From NCBI RefSeq assembly GCF_002246015.1, contig NZ_NOLJ01000004.1:479834-543833 (forward strand): DNA of 64,000 nt, given 5' to 3'. The DNA comes from Nostoc sp. 'Peltigera membranacea cyanobiont' 210A. Its GTDB lineage: Bacteria > Cyanobacteriota > Cyanobacteriia > Cyanobacteriales > Nostocaceae. The first letter of the stretch is position 1, and the number at the start of each line of letters is the position of its first letter. Positions 18,823 to 27,381 of this stretch are shown in pieces. The position numbers and the translations under genes are program-made. The notes below the pieces were generated by a model. It was not told where the DNA came from. It was given only the letters and a program-made list of their open reading frames with translations, and made no database searches.

Positions 18823-21030
18823 TTAACGCTCTTTGCGAAATTTAGTTAAACTGCTAGAAGATACTAAATCTTGTTCAATTTGTCGTTTTTTATTGTCATA
18901 AAAATAATTATTAGGTTCATTTTTAGTATTTACACCATTGATGACTATCCCTAATACCTTCTGACCTGACTGAGTTAAAAACTCTTTAGCTGCATTTGCA
19001 CTGTTCAAGTCAACCACTCCAGGACGAACGACTAATAAGATACCGTCAGTCAAAGTGCTTAAAACAGCAGCATCTGCTATTCCTGACAGTGGAGGAGTAT
19101 CAAAAATTACAAGATCGTAATCTCTCCCAAAGCTACTAATTAATGTCGCCATACGTTGGGAATCTAGCATGGCCACTGGATTTGGAGGCAAAACTCCAGA
19201 AGTAAGAACTTCCAAATTAGGCATTACTTCCTGAACAACTGTATCTAAAGGAGCTTGACTTCCTATGATATTACTTAGTCCGCTTGTATTTGTTAGTCCC
19301 CAGATATGATGCTGTATGGGATGACGCATATCTGCATCCACCAAGAGCACCCTACGCCCCGCCTGAGCCATAGTCACAGCTAAATTTGCAGATACGTCAG
19401 ACTTTCCTTCTTTGGCAACGGAACTTGTAATTACAATGCTTTTAAGCGGTTTATCAGAACAGAGAAACTTCAAGTTCACTTGAAGTATTTGATATGCATT
19501 ACCAACAGGGAAGTAAGGAATATCTCTGCCAATAATTTTGGGAATAGCTCTATCAAGTCCTGGTATAGAAGAATGATCTTTACCATTTCTACCTTGTGTA
19601 GGAATCACTCCCAAAACACTGTATCTCAAGACTTCTTTGGCTTCTTTGACGGTCTTCACCGAGCGGTCTATCAAGTCTAAAGTAAAGGCGACAATGATAC
19701 CTAAGAAAAAACCAACTCCTGCTCCACCAATAATAAACAGCATTTTCCGAGGACCTTCTGCTTTATCAGGGATTAAAGCATAGGAAATGACACGAGCATT
19801 AGGAATTTTTTGGTTCTGTGCAATATCAATCTCTTGGCGTTTCTTTAAGAGTGTTTCGTAAGTCGTTTGAGCTGCTTGCAGTTTCCGTTCTAGCTCTCGT
19901 TGACTCTGTTCTAATCTGGGCAAATTATTTGCTCGTTTTATATAGGCATTTTGCTGTTCTTTGAGTGTGGCAATTTGTCTCTCTAGACCAACGCGTTCTG
20001 CCTGGGCACGAGTAATATCTGCAATTAGGCTTTGCCGCAGTTGTCCAACCTGTAAACTCCCCTGTGTTATCTGCGCTCCACCAGCGACTTGTCCTGTCCG
20101 CTCTTTTAGCAAGTTCTTAAGAGCTACGACTTTTTCTTCTAAGTTAGTAATTGTAGGGTGTTCAGGTGAAAAACGGGTACGCTCTATTGCTAGTTTGCTT
20201 TCTGTTTCTTGGAGTTCAGCAAGCACTTTCTGGACTCCAGGTGCTTGACTCAATTCAGATTCGATTACACCTTGCCGTGAATCTACCTGAGCTTCACTGC
20301 TTAACTGTTCTAGACGACCCTTCACATCATCTAGTTGAGCTAAAGCTTGAGAAATTTGGTTTCCTAACTTAGAAATTGTATCGACTGCTGCGGCTGCTTC
20401 TTGGTCTAGGACAACAACTTTATTCGTTTCTTTAAATACCCGCAGTTTTGATTCGGCTCTTCTGACAACTTCCTCAGCTTTAGGTACTTCCGTTACAAGA
20501 ACCTGTTTGGCTGTTCGCGCTTCATTCTGATTAGCCTTGATATTTAGATCGATATAACTGTCAATAACTTCATTGACGATTTTAGCAGCTAGTTTTGGAT
20601 CGCCGCCTTTATAAGAAAGTTGTACAACATCAGTGCCTTTAATTCCTTCTATTTTTAGTTGTTTTGCCAAGTCGGGAATCGAGAGCAGTTTGCCTTGACC
20701 ATCTTTAAGGTTGAGGGAATTAATAGTTTTCTCAATTACTGGATTTGATCCAATAACTCTCACCTGAGTTTCCAGGGGATTGTCGTTCACATTCAAAGCT
20801 TCTAGGCGTCCTATGTCATCCGGTAAGCCCGTGAGTGAGGAAGAGCGATTTGTTTTAATCATCAAACTTCCTTCTGCTTTGTATGAAGGTTTTAGCGAAA
20901 ATGCATACAAGCATCCAAGGCTAACAGATATGGCGAAAATTCCAACTAGAGGTAGCCAACGCCGTTGAAAAACTTCTAAGTATTTCTGAATATTTACTTC
21001 TTCAAAATTGGGTAAAGATTCCATCGTCAT
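18823..21030 (-). CDS. Wzc-like chain-length determinant and BY-kinase, 735 aa
   Basis: The N-terminal Wzz domain opens with a membrane helix (WLPLVGIFAISVSLGCLYAF, about residues 30-49). A long coiled-coil region follows, then the GNVR-like segment around 375-440 and a second helix (MLFIIGGAGVGFFLGIIVAF). The C-terminal bacterial tyrosine kinase has Walker A VAKEGKS, Walker A' RRVLLVDADMRHP and Walker B DLVIFDTPP. Such proteins control polymer length and coordinate export with Wza. The tyrosine-rich tail is short (NNYFYDN). No separate Wza gene is near. It is the first gene of the cluster, so its promoter must lie in the long spacer upstream of 21030. Confidence 0.92.
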   Translation of the reverse strand: MTMESLPNFEEVNIQKYLEVFQRRWLPLVGIFAISVSLGCLYAFSLKPSYKAEGSLMIKTNRSSSLTGLPDDIGRLEALNVNDNPLETQVRVIGSNPVIEKTINSLNLKDGQGKLLSIPDLAKQLKIEGIKGTDVVQLSYKGGDPKLAAKIVNEVIDSYIDLNIKANQNEARTAKQVLVTEVPKAEEVVRRAESKLRVFKETNKVVVLDQEAAAAVDTISKLGNQISQALAQLDDVKGRLEQLSSEAQVDSRQGVIESELSQAPGVQKVLAELQETESKLAIERTRFSPEHPTITNLEEKVVALKNLLKERTGQVAGGAQITQGSLQVGQLRQSLIADITRAQAERVGLERQIATLKEQQNAYIKRANNLPRLEQSQRELERKLQAAQTTYETLLKKRQEIDIAQNQKIPNARVISYALIPDKAEGPRKMLFIIGGAGVGFFLGIIVAFTLDLIDRSVKTVKEAKEVLRYSVLGVIPTQGRNGKDHSSIPGLDRAIPKIIGRDIPYFPVGNAYQILQVNLKFLCSDKPLKSIVITSSVAKEGKSDVSANLAVTMAQAGRRVLLVDADMRHPIQHHIWGLTNTSGLSNIIGSQAPLDTVVQEVMPNLEVLTSGVLPPNPVAMLDSQRMATLISSFGRDYDLVIFDTPPLSGIADAAVLSTLTDGILLVVRPGVVDLNSANAAKEFLTQSGQKVLGIVINGVNTKNEPNNYFYDNKKRQIEQDLVSSSSLTKFRKER

Positions 21031-22200
21031 AATATATGTAAACTTTTATAAAAAAAGACTATTTACTTACAGCAGATTGTTCTCACAATTTTGAATACAG
21101 TAACACTGTAGTCTAACTTGTGATATTAATATTTGGGTTGATTGTTAGCTAATACCTTATTGCCGAGGTTCTTCAAGATCTGAAGTTAACTAATAGTTTG
21201 GTAAGTCACAATTTTACCTTAGATTGATATTTTACTGACAGCAAAGCCAGGATAACTCATAATTTTATCCCTGATTTAGTTGCTTTCGATTTTTTGGGTT
21301 TAATTTTTGTTAACTTAGTTTTATGTTACTACTAACGCAAGTATTGATTAGTAACCTAACAATCACTATCATATTATGTAAGAACACTGAATTTAATAAC
21401 TTTACAAAAAATTCATACAAAATACTAATATATTCACTCTCGGTTTGCTGATTTTGAAAAGACAAGAGGAGTCAATGACCTCAGGTAAGGAATAGTTCAA
21501 TTGTGCCAGTCTATAAGCAATGTAAGCACTTCAGAGATAGGCTTTGGACAGTGAAAAGAGATACCTAGAAAGACTAGATGGATATTTACGTAAGCTACTT
21601 CAAAACTTTAACTAACAATGAATTATTGCTCTAAATAATAGTCAATGGGAATAATACGGGATTGGCAATCATAAAATTGCATGATTTCAGTATTGAACCT
21701 ATAAGGACTCACAATCAGTTTAATCTTTACTGCTCCCTCCTGTCTGATCGCTTGCTACCTACGACAAATTTTTGCGCTGACCGACTTAGTACAGGTAATT
21801 AAGTCGGAACAAATGATTAGAAGACAAGTAGTAAGACAAAATTAATTTACACAAAATTTAATCTTCAACCCTATCCAGCTTGAATTTAACGTAGCCTAAC
21901 AAAGGACTATCAAATGACAGCGTAGTTAGAGCAATAAATTAGTTTACATCAGACTAGTACAAGATAGCGGAAATCCAGCTACTATCTCAATTAAGCAGAC
22001 AAATAGCTCAAGCAAATTGTTCAAGGTAGGCAAACTTCAGTCATATTTTACTAGATTTCATTATATTTTTCATGAAGTTTTGCTATATTTATTATTACCT
22101 GTGTTAATCTGAAGTACTCAAGCTAGGCTCCTATTTCTTTGTTTTTGGATCTAGGCAATTGTAATTATTAAACTGACATTAAATGTTGAGAGATTGAATT
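21031..22200. other. 1.17-kb gene-free stretch upstream of the exopolysaccharide cluster
   Basis: No reading frame with coding character was found on either strand. It separates the divergent Wzc-like gene and the small secreted protein at 22201, so it should hold promoters of both, with a long leader for one. The one clear structure is an 8-bp stem (CCGACTTA/TAAGTCGG) at 21781-21807. The length invites a search for a small RNA or a decayed gene. Confidence 0.6.
21781..21807. other. Hairpin in the long spacer
   Basis: CCGACTTA (21781-21788) pairs perfectly with TAAGTCGG (21800-21807) across an 11-base loop. No U-run follows on either strand, so it is not a typical terminator; it may be part of an untranslated leader or a small RNA. 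Confidence 0.4.
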
Positions 22201-22584
22201 ATGAAATCCTCTTCTATTATCTTAGCCGTTGTGATTAGCGCACTCACTCTCAGTCAGAGAGCCTATGCTAACCAAGAGAATGTTCCTATAACAATAGGCG
22301 ATCGCGATCGGGTTGGAGTTTTATTGACAGAACCAGCTACGATTAACGCTACATGGAGCAATTTTATCGGACAGACTAATAATCCAAAACAAACTGCTGA
22401 ATCAATTTCGCTGATGCAGGAGCGAGGATGCCAAAAAATTAACCCGCTTGAGTTCATCAATAACCCAAGCGCTTTTTTTAAGCAATGTCAGGAGCCAACC
22501 AAGACTCAAAGTACTGAACCAATTGAGTATCTCAAGGTTCCTAAACTGGATTCTGGTATTCGTGTGACAGTTACTAAATTTTGA
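22201..22584 (+). CDS. Small secreted protein of unknown function, 127 aa
   Basis: I do not recognise the family. The N-terminus is a clear signal peptide (MKSSSIILAVVISALTLSQR, probable cleavage after AYA near residue 23). The mature part is about 100 residues, polar, with two cysteines (residues ~79 and ~98) that could form a disulfide in the periplasm, and ends with a beta-strand-like IRVTVTKF. It faces away from the exopolysaccharide cluster. No clear partner is adjacent. Its HIP1 octamer and composition match the surrounding genome. Confidence 0.7.
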   Translation: MKSSSIILAVVISALTLSQRAYANQENVPITIGDRDRVGVLLTEPATINATWSNFIGQTNNPKQTAESISLMQERGCQKINPLEFINNPSAFFKQCQEPTKTQSTEPIEYLKVPKLDSGIRVTVTKF

Positions 22585-22626
22585 TATAGGAACTTTTTTA
22601 ACAATAGATAGCTAATTCTTGGTAGT

Positions 22627-22830
22627 GTGATTTATCTAGATAATTTACGCTCAAACATTGATGAAATATTTATGCTGGCTGCTTTAGCGATCGCGGGTGT
22701 TGCTGTCTTGCCAAGTATCATCCTTGATGTTAGTGTTACCACTGTTAGTACTTTTAGTCCATTAAATTTCTCTAGGAGTAATCAAGTTGACAATACCGCA
22801 TCCAGTGCAGATGTCTGCGTGCAATTATGA
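22627..22830 (+). CDS. Doubtful small membrane or exported peptide, up to 67 aa
   Basis: A short frame from GTG (22627), or from an internal ATG at 22672, gives a peptide with a hydrophobic stretch (MLAALAIAGVAVLPSIILDV) that could be a signal or membrane helix and a polar tail. No strong ribosome site is seen and no family is recognised. Its stop codon lies inside the hairpin at 22807-22858. It may be a real small gene following the secreted protein at 22201, or chance. Confidence 0.3.
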   Translation: MIYLDNLRSNIDEIFMLAALAIAGVAVLPSIILDVSVTTVSTFSPLNFSRSNQVDNTASSADVCVQL

Positions 22831-22858
22831 CATAAGTGCAATTGTCACAGATATCTGC
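22807..22858. terminator. Long imperfect hairpin after the small secreted-protein region
   Basis: The left arm (22807-22826, GCAGATGTCTGCGTGCAATT) pairs with the right arm (22840-22858) with a few mismatches and one unpaired base. It would form a ~20-bp stem downstream of the genes at 22201 and 22627. There is no long U-run, so terminator function is tentative; an mRNA-stabilising or repeat origin is possible. Confidence 0.4.
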
Positions 22859-22910
22859 GTCTTCTCGATCATTCTAAATCCCAGGAAAGAGATATGAGTA
22901 AGAATGAATA

Positions 22911-22977
22911 TACAGATGTAGCAGTGCTACGTCTGTGCAAGTGTTCTGGATACCGCATAATTAATTTCACCAGATGC
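22911..22977. repeat. Dispersed repeat with hairpin, copy A
   Basis: A stem CAGATGTAGCA/TGCTACGTCTG (22913-22935) is followed by GTTCTGGATACCGCATAATT and a CACCAGAT tail. The reverse complement aligns closely with 43512-43570, and the right half aligns directly with 32902-32950. Three related copies in 64 kb point to a dispersed intergenic repeat. Confidence 0.65.
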
Positions 22978-23540
22978 CTAATTACTAAGTATTTGACCAG
23001 ATTCTTCAATAAAGCTGTTATTTAATAAAGAAGGGGAGCAAGAGAAGTTCTTTCTTTCATGTTTAACGATCGCTCACTATGTAACTGGCTTGATATGCTT
23101 AGATTGTATTACAAAAAAATGAGGTTAAAAATGGATATTTTCTATTTAATGAGTTTTTATTTAATAAGATTACATCTATTGATAAGGGGAGCGTGAATAC
23201 TTCAATAAATGAACTTGTTGGGATATTTTAAGAGTTGCTATTGATAATTTATCTGTTAGATAATGGAATGGTTACTCGATATTTTTTACTTTTTCCAGAA
23301 ACCGCATTGGATAACTACACTAAATTTAATTGTTAATTGTATTTTAGAATATGCAAAAATCAATGATAAAAGAATGTAATTACTTCAAAGGATATGCTAA
23401 TGATACTTTAGATAATTGATTTGTGACGGGTGATGATGTTATTATTAAAGCGGGGGTTGATTTTGGGTTTATTATCTCCAACAATTAACTTGTAATGTAT
23501 CATAGACCAGAATTCATCAGTGTTGCAAATTGATTAGACC

Positions 23541-23652
23541 TCTTGCATAAAATACAAATTAAGAACCCCACCCCGGCAAAGCGTAGCTTTGTCTCCCCTC
23601 CCCGAAAGCGGGAAGGAAATTAATGGATGGGGTGTTAAGTACTTTTGCAAGA
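23541..23652. repeat. 112-bp element with TCTTGCA terminal inverted repeats
   Basis: The left end TCTTGCATAAAATAC is matched by the reverse complement of the right end, TCTTGCAAAAGTAC, and the inner flanks carry complementary C-rich/G-rich tracts (AACCCCACC versus GGATGGGGTG). The middle has further small hairpins (CAAAGCGTAGCTTTG; CCCCGAAAGCGGG). This is the layout of a small non-autonomous inverted-repeat element. Confidence 0.65.
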
Positions 23653-23744
23653 TATCTATTGATTAGCAGTGTGAAATGGCTGTGGGTCTGAATATCTAGA
23701 CTTGATACCAATAAATTGATGAGGTTACAGAGGAGCAAATAACC

Positions 23745-24764
23745 ATGAGCAACTTAACATCTTTACATACCGAAGTTCAAAAAACGAAGAAAAAAAGTTT
23801 AGCCGCAGATAAAAAGCCTCGAGCTACAGATGATATTGTGCGTAGTTATCTGCAAGAGATCGGGCGTGTAGATTTGTTGACTCGCGAACAAGAGGTTATT
23901 TTTGCCCAACAAGTGCAGCAGATGATGAATTTATTAGCTGCTAAGGAAGAATTGGCTGTGAAATTAAACCATGAACCCACACTGCAAGAATGGGCAGATC
24001 GGGTGGAGTTAAGTGTGGAGGTGCTAGAGCAACAGCTAAATTTAGGACACCAGGCCAAGCAGAAAATGATTCAGGCTAATCTCCGGTTAGTGGTAGCTGT
24101 GGCAAAGAAATACCAGCACCGGAACCTAGAATTTATGGATTTAATTCAAGAAGGTACTTTAGGTTTAGAACGGGGGGTGGATAAATTTGATCCCGCTCTT
24201 GGTTACAAGTTTTCAACTTATGCTTACTGGTGGATTCGTCAAGGAATCACACGAGCGATCGCTCAACAAGGACGTACAATTCGTTTACCGATCCACGTCT
24301 TTGAGAAACTGAACAAAATTAAACGGGTGCAGCGAGAATTATCTCAACAGTTAGGTCGCGTTCCTACTACTGCTGAAATTGCCACTGCCTTATCTTTGAC
24401 AGCTAGCCAAGTTCGAGAGTGTTTGTACTTAGCCCGTCAACCCTTCTCTCTAGAGGCGAGAGTTGGCGAACAACAAGATACAGAATTGCAAGACATACTG
24501 GAGGATGATGGTCCTTCTCCTGAAGATTATGCCGTTGAAGAATCTCTCCACCAAGACTTACAAGACTTATTGGCAAAGCTGTCGCCCCAGCAGCGAGAAA
24601 TATTAACCCTGCGCTTTGGTCTAACTGATGGGTATGAACTTTCTTTAGCACAGATTGGCGATCGCATGGGTATTAGTCGAGAACGGGTGCGTCAGATAGA
24701 ACAAAAAGCTCTCAGTCTCCTCCGACGCCAAAAGGAACAAGTACGTAGTTATCTAGCTAGCTAA
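23745..24764 (+). CDS. Group 2 RNA polymerase sigma factor (SigB/RpoD family), 339 aa
   Basis: All conserved regions are present in order. Region 1.2 is DDIVRSYLQEIGRVDLLTRE (residues ~29-48). Region 2 contains RLVVAVAKKYQHRNLEFMDL, IQEGTLGLERGVDKFDP and YKFSTYAYWWIRQGITRAI. Region 3 follows IRLPIHVFEKLNKI. Region 4.2 is LSLAQIGDRMGISRERVRQI. The short N-terminus without region 1.1 and the ~340-aa length place it with the non-essential group 2 factors (SigB, SigC, SigD, SigE) that cyanobacteria use in stress, nitrogen and dark responses; it looks nearest the SigB branch, but I cannot fix the orthologue. AGAGGAG 10 bases before the ATG supports the start. Confidence 0.93.
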   Translation: MSNLTSLHTEVQKTKKKSLAADKKPRATDDIVRSYLQEIGRVDLLTREQEVIFAQQVQQMMNLLAAKEELAVKLNHEPTLQEWADRVELSVEVLEQQLNLGHQAKQKMIQANLRLVVAVAKKYQHRNLEFMDLIQEGTLGLERGVDKFDPALGYKFSTYAYWWIRQGITRAIAQQGRTIRLPIHVFEKLNKIKRVQRELSQQLGRVPTTAEIATALSLTASQVRECLYLARQPFSLEARVGEQQDTELQDILEDDGPSPEDYAVEESLHQDLQDLLAKLSPQQREILTLRFGLTDGYELSLAQIGDRMGISRERVRQIEQKALSLLRRQKEQVRSYLAS

Positions 24765-24879
24765 AGTTATTTTTTCATAATTTAAGGCATTGAAACTCAG
24801 GAAGTCACCATAATGGCTGTATAAAATTAAGTCATTCTGGGGGAAAATAAACCTAAATAATCTCTCTTAAAGATTTGAT

Positions 24880-25374
24880 ATGAGTACACCAAAGACAGTG
24901 CAAAAATTGCAGGTGCAATGGGTGACTTCTGAAAACTTTCGGCGTTATGGACAGGCGATCTTTGCAAGTCTTGATGGCAAAACTTACGATGGGGAAGATG
25001 CCCAGTTAAACCTGCAAAATGGGATTCCACGATTTTATATTATGCGGTTGGAGAATATAGGGCGAAAGTTCCACAAAATTACTCGCCATGTGCAATGCAC
25101 TCAATGTCTGGGTTCTTTGGAAGGGAAGGATTGGTTAATTGCAGTTTGTCCTCCTTATAATGATGTGAATGAACCAGAATTAGAAGAGATTGCTGCTTTC
25201 CGCATTCCGGGGAATTGTTTTATCAAGCTACATGAAGGTACTTGGCACGCTGGTCCCCATTTTGACCATGAAGCTGTGGATTTTTATAATTTGGAACTAG
25301 CTGATACAAATAGGGTGGATCATTTCACCCATGATTTTCTCAATAGTCATCAATTAGAGTTTGAGATGGTTTAG
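24880..25374 (+). CDS. Ureidoglycolate lyase (AllA-like) family protein, 164 aa
   Basis: The motifs GIPRFYIMRLENIGRKFHKI, TRHVQCTQCLGSLEGKDWLI, AFRIPGNCFIKLHEGTWHAG and FYNLELADTNRVDHFTHDF match the ureidoglycolate lyase/hydrolase family (PF04115), a cupin-like fold with metal-ligand histidines around THH-like and WHAGP segments. The classical reaction cleaves ureidoglycolate to glyoxylate and urea at the end of purine breakdown. No other purine-degradation gene lies nearby, so the substrate here is uncertain. It follows the sigma factor gene by 115 bp in the same direction. Confidence 0.85.
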   Translation: MSTPKTVQKLQVQWVTSENFRRYGQAIFASLDGKTYDGEDAQLNLQNGIPRFYIMRLENIGRKFHKITRHVQCTQCLGSLEGKDWLIAVCPPYNDVNEPELEEIAAFRIPGNCFIKLHEGTWHAGPHFDHEAVDFYNLELADTNRVDHFTHDFLNSHQLEFEMV

Positions 25375-25591
25375 GTAAGATTAGGTTTAATTATAGATAT
25401 AGACAAGCCATTTTCCTGAACCAGTTCAACCATTTGAATCTACTTTCCACAAAAGGAAAAATTAGTTCAAGTATTACGTCAGTTTGGTTATGATGTATGA
25501 ATGTGTAATGTTAGCCTAGAAATTGTATCCCAGCACAATGGTTGCGTAGAAGCTTCCACTGCCTTTGAAATTTTTCTTAAACATTCATTTT

Positions 25592-25939
25592 ATGTCTTCT
25601 TCCAATTCTCAATCTTCTGACAAAAGCTTTGTCTACCGCGAATTTGGCAATGACAACTCCGCCGCCACAGAAAGACCAATTCCAGAACTACCCCCACAAC
25701 AACAAAATCTGAAAGTACAAGCTTCTCGCAAAGGACGCAAAGGCAAAACCGTCACAGTCGTTAGCGGTTTTCAAGCCAAACCGGAAACCTTAGCAGATTT
25801 AGTGAAGCAGTTGAAAACCCAGTGTGGCACAGGTGGAACACTTAAAGACAACGAAATTGAAATTCAGGGCGAACACAAACAGAAAATTGTCGAGATTTTG
25901 ACCAAACTAGGTTACAAAGCCAAAATTAGCGGTGGCTAA
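25592..25939 (+). CDS. SUI1/eIF1-family translation factor (YciH-like), 115 aa
   Basis: After a low-complexity N-terminal ~50 residues (rich in S, Q and P), the core LKVQASRKGRKGKTVTVVSG, then FQAKPETLADLVKQLKTQCG, TGGTLKDNEIEIQGEHKQKI and LGYKAKISGG, is the SUI1 fold of bacterial YciH and eukaryotic eIF1. The family binds near the ribosomal P site and affects start selection or stress translation. The ATG at 25592 (MSSSNSQSSDKSF) is chosen over an upstream TTG at 25565, which adds nine unlikely residues. It appears to stand alone. Confidence 0.9.
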   Translation: MSSSNSQSSDKSFVYREFGNDNSAATERPIPELPPQQQNLKVQASRKGRKGKTVTVVSGFQAKPETLADLVKQLKTQCGTGGTLKDNEIEIQGEHKQKIVEILTKLGYKAKISGG

Positions 25940-26080
25940 TCTTGAGTGCGGTTTACCGTATCTTAACCGCGATCTAGATTAAGAGAGGAAATGTTATCTT
26001 TGAGAGGTACAAATATGCTTGAACAGTGGTAAATTAGTTTGCCAACAAGCTGTCCTTTCTGAGATTAATAGGAGGTTTAA

Positions 26081-26239
26081 ATGGATTTAGTTCGGATTCT
26101 GTGTGCCATTTTCGTACCGCCTTTGGGAGTTTTTTTACAAGTAGGTTTTGGTGTAGACTTTTGGATTAATATACTTTTGACGCTGTTTGGTTACATTCCT
26201 GGAATTATTCATGCAGTGTGGATAATTACTAAGAAATAA
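26081..26239 (+). CDS. Pmp3/YqaE-family small membrane protein, 52 aa
   Basis: A 52-codon gene begins MDLVRILCAIFVPPLGVFLQ and continues VGFGVDFWINILLTLFGYIP then GIIHAVWIITKK. The first helix with PPLGVFLQ, the connecting G-x-DFWINILLT and the second helix ending YIPGIIHA are the full signature of the UPF0057 (YqaE/Pmp3) family. The ATG is preceded by a near-ideal ribosome site, AGGAGG at 26070-26075. Members are two-helix plasma-membrane proteolipids induced by salt, cold or other stress, thought to affect membrane potential. The gene is short enough to be missed by length cut-offs. Confidence 0.93.
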   Translation: MDLVRILCAIFVPPLGVFLQVGFGVDFWINILLTLFGYIPGIIHAVWIITKK

Positions 26240-26595
26240 TTAATTTTTTGTATTAATTAGTTTGGACGTATCAATTTCGGCGTTACTAATTCTGAGAGAG
26301 ACAATTCATGAATTGCCTCTCTTAAAAAAGTTAGGAAATTCACTGTTTTGTATTTGTAACTTTATAGCGGTTCTCAGTTGAGTGAGGTAAAAGAGCCCCA
26401 CCCCCAACCCCCTCCCCGCAAGCGAGGAGGGGACTATGATCTACCTCATGTGATTAGTAAACGCTATAATTAAACAAAAATATTTAATAAACCTATTTTA
26501 TTTTTGAATAATACATAGACATTGCCCAATAAAATCCGATATCTAAATAAAAGTTTTAAAAACAGTATTTATCACGTTTTGAAGTAAACACCGAA
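26240..26595. other. Gene-free stretch between the Pmp3 gene and carbonic anhydrase
   Basis: These two genes converge here. The stretch holds the 106-bp inverted-repeat element at 26363-26468 and otherwise AT-rich sequence. I see no further gene. Confidence 0.6.
26363..26468. repeat. 106-bp element with terminal inverted repeats (copy 2)
   Basis: The left end TATAGCGGTTCTCAG...GAGGTA is matched by the reverse complement of the right end TATAGCGTTTACTAA...GAGGTA. The middle holds the C-rich/G-rich hairpin common in Nostoc spacers (CCCCTCCCCGCAAGCGAGGAGGGG-like). The same termini are found at 8292-8386. Confidence 0.65.
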
Positions 26596-27264
26596 TTACT
26601 TCTCATTTTTTAACATGGCGTATAGTCTAAACTCTAGAAGCAAGGGGCAGATGTGTAATTGCCATTGCACAGTTGAGACGTTCAAATCTTTGATTAACCC
26701 AGTGCTTATATCTAGTACCCAGCCGTGAATCATAGGTGCTTTTCGCTCATGAAGTACTTGACGCATGATGGAAGTTTGGTAAAGATTTTTCACTTGCGCC
26801 ACAACATTGATTTCCGCCAAGCGATTCAGACGTTCTTCTCTTGTTGGCAAGGCATCAATTTCTTCTTGTTTCTCTAAATACAGTTCCCGAATTGGATTGA
26901 CCCAGTTATCAAGAATTCCGATAGTTCTCCCTTCTAAAGCTGCCTTGATTCCTCCGCAATCGTAGTGACCACAAACGATAATGTGTTCCACTTTCAAGTG
27001 TAAAACTGCGTATTCTAAAACGGCTAAAAAGTTTATATCCGTTAGAGAAACTTGATTGGCAATATTACGATGTACAAATAGTTCTCCTGGTTCTGTACGG
27101 GTAAATTTTGTTAATGCCAGACGACTATCAGAACAGCCAATGTATAGAAAAGGTGGTGTTTGTCCACTAGATAATTCTTGAAAGTAAGTTGGATTTAAAG
27201 CTAGCTTTTCGGCAACCCAAGCCTGATTATTTCTGAGGAGTTCATCAATGCTGTTATATTTCAT
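26596..27264 (-). CDS. Beta-class carbonic anhydrase, 222 aa
   Basis: The zinc ligands of beta carbonic anhydrases are visible: Cys44 with Asp46 and Arg48 in GCSDSR, and His100 and Cys103 in CGHYDCGG. Other family motifs are GELFVHRNIANQV and SVLEYAV-like AVLEYAVLHL. The enzyme interconverts CO2 and bicarbonate using zinc. No carboxysome or bicarbonate-transport genes are adjacent, and no signal peptide is present, so a cytoplasmic housekeeping or pH role is likely. Length is normal for the family. It is followed on the same strand (upstream side) by the DUF5340-like gene but with a 117-bp gap. Confidence 0.93.
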   Translation of the reverse strand: MKYNSIDELLRNNQAWVAEKLALNPTYFQELSSGQTPPFLYIGCSDSRLALTKFTRTEPGELFVHRNIANQVSLTDINFLAVLEYAVLHLKVEHIIVCGHYDCGGIKAALEGRTIGILDNWVNPIRELYLEKQEEIDALPTREERLNRLAEINVVAQVKNLYQTSIMRQVLHERKAPMIHGWVLDISTGLIKDLNVSTVQWQLHICPLLLEFRLYAMLKNEK

Positions 27265-27381
27265 CTTTCGTCAAATTCGAGAGAGAATCTCATCAATATT
27301 TTATTTTAACTGATCTACAGTTTTGTCTAAATCAAGATGAACTTTCCCAAAACTAAAATCTTATAAAGATGACAAAATTTT

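Larger units (their letters stand above)
22831..23744. other. Gene-free, repeat-bearing stretch upstream of the sigma factor gene
   Basis: About 0.9 kb without coding character. It contains the hairpin ending at 22858, one copy of a dispersed repeat (22911-22977) and a 112-bp inverted-repeat element (23541-23652). The sigma factor promoter should lie in the last ~90 bp, beyond that element, or upstream of it. Confidence 0.6.
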
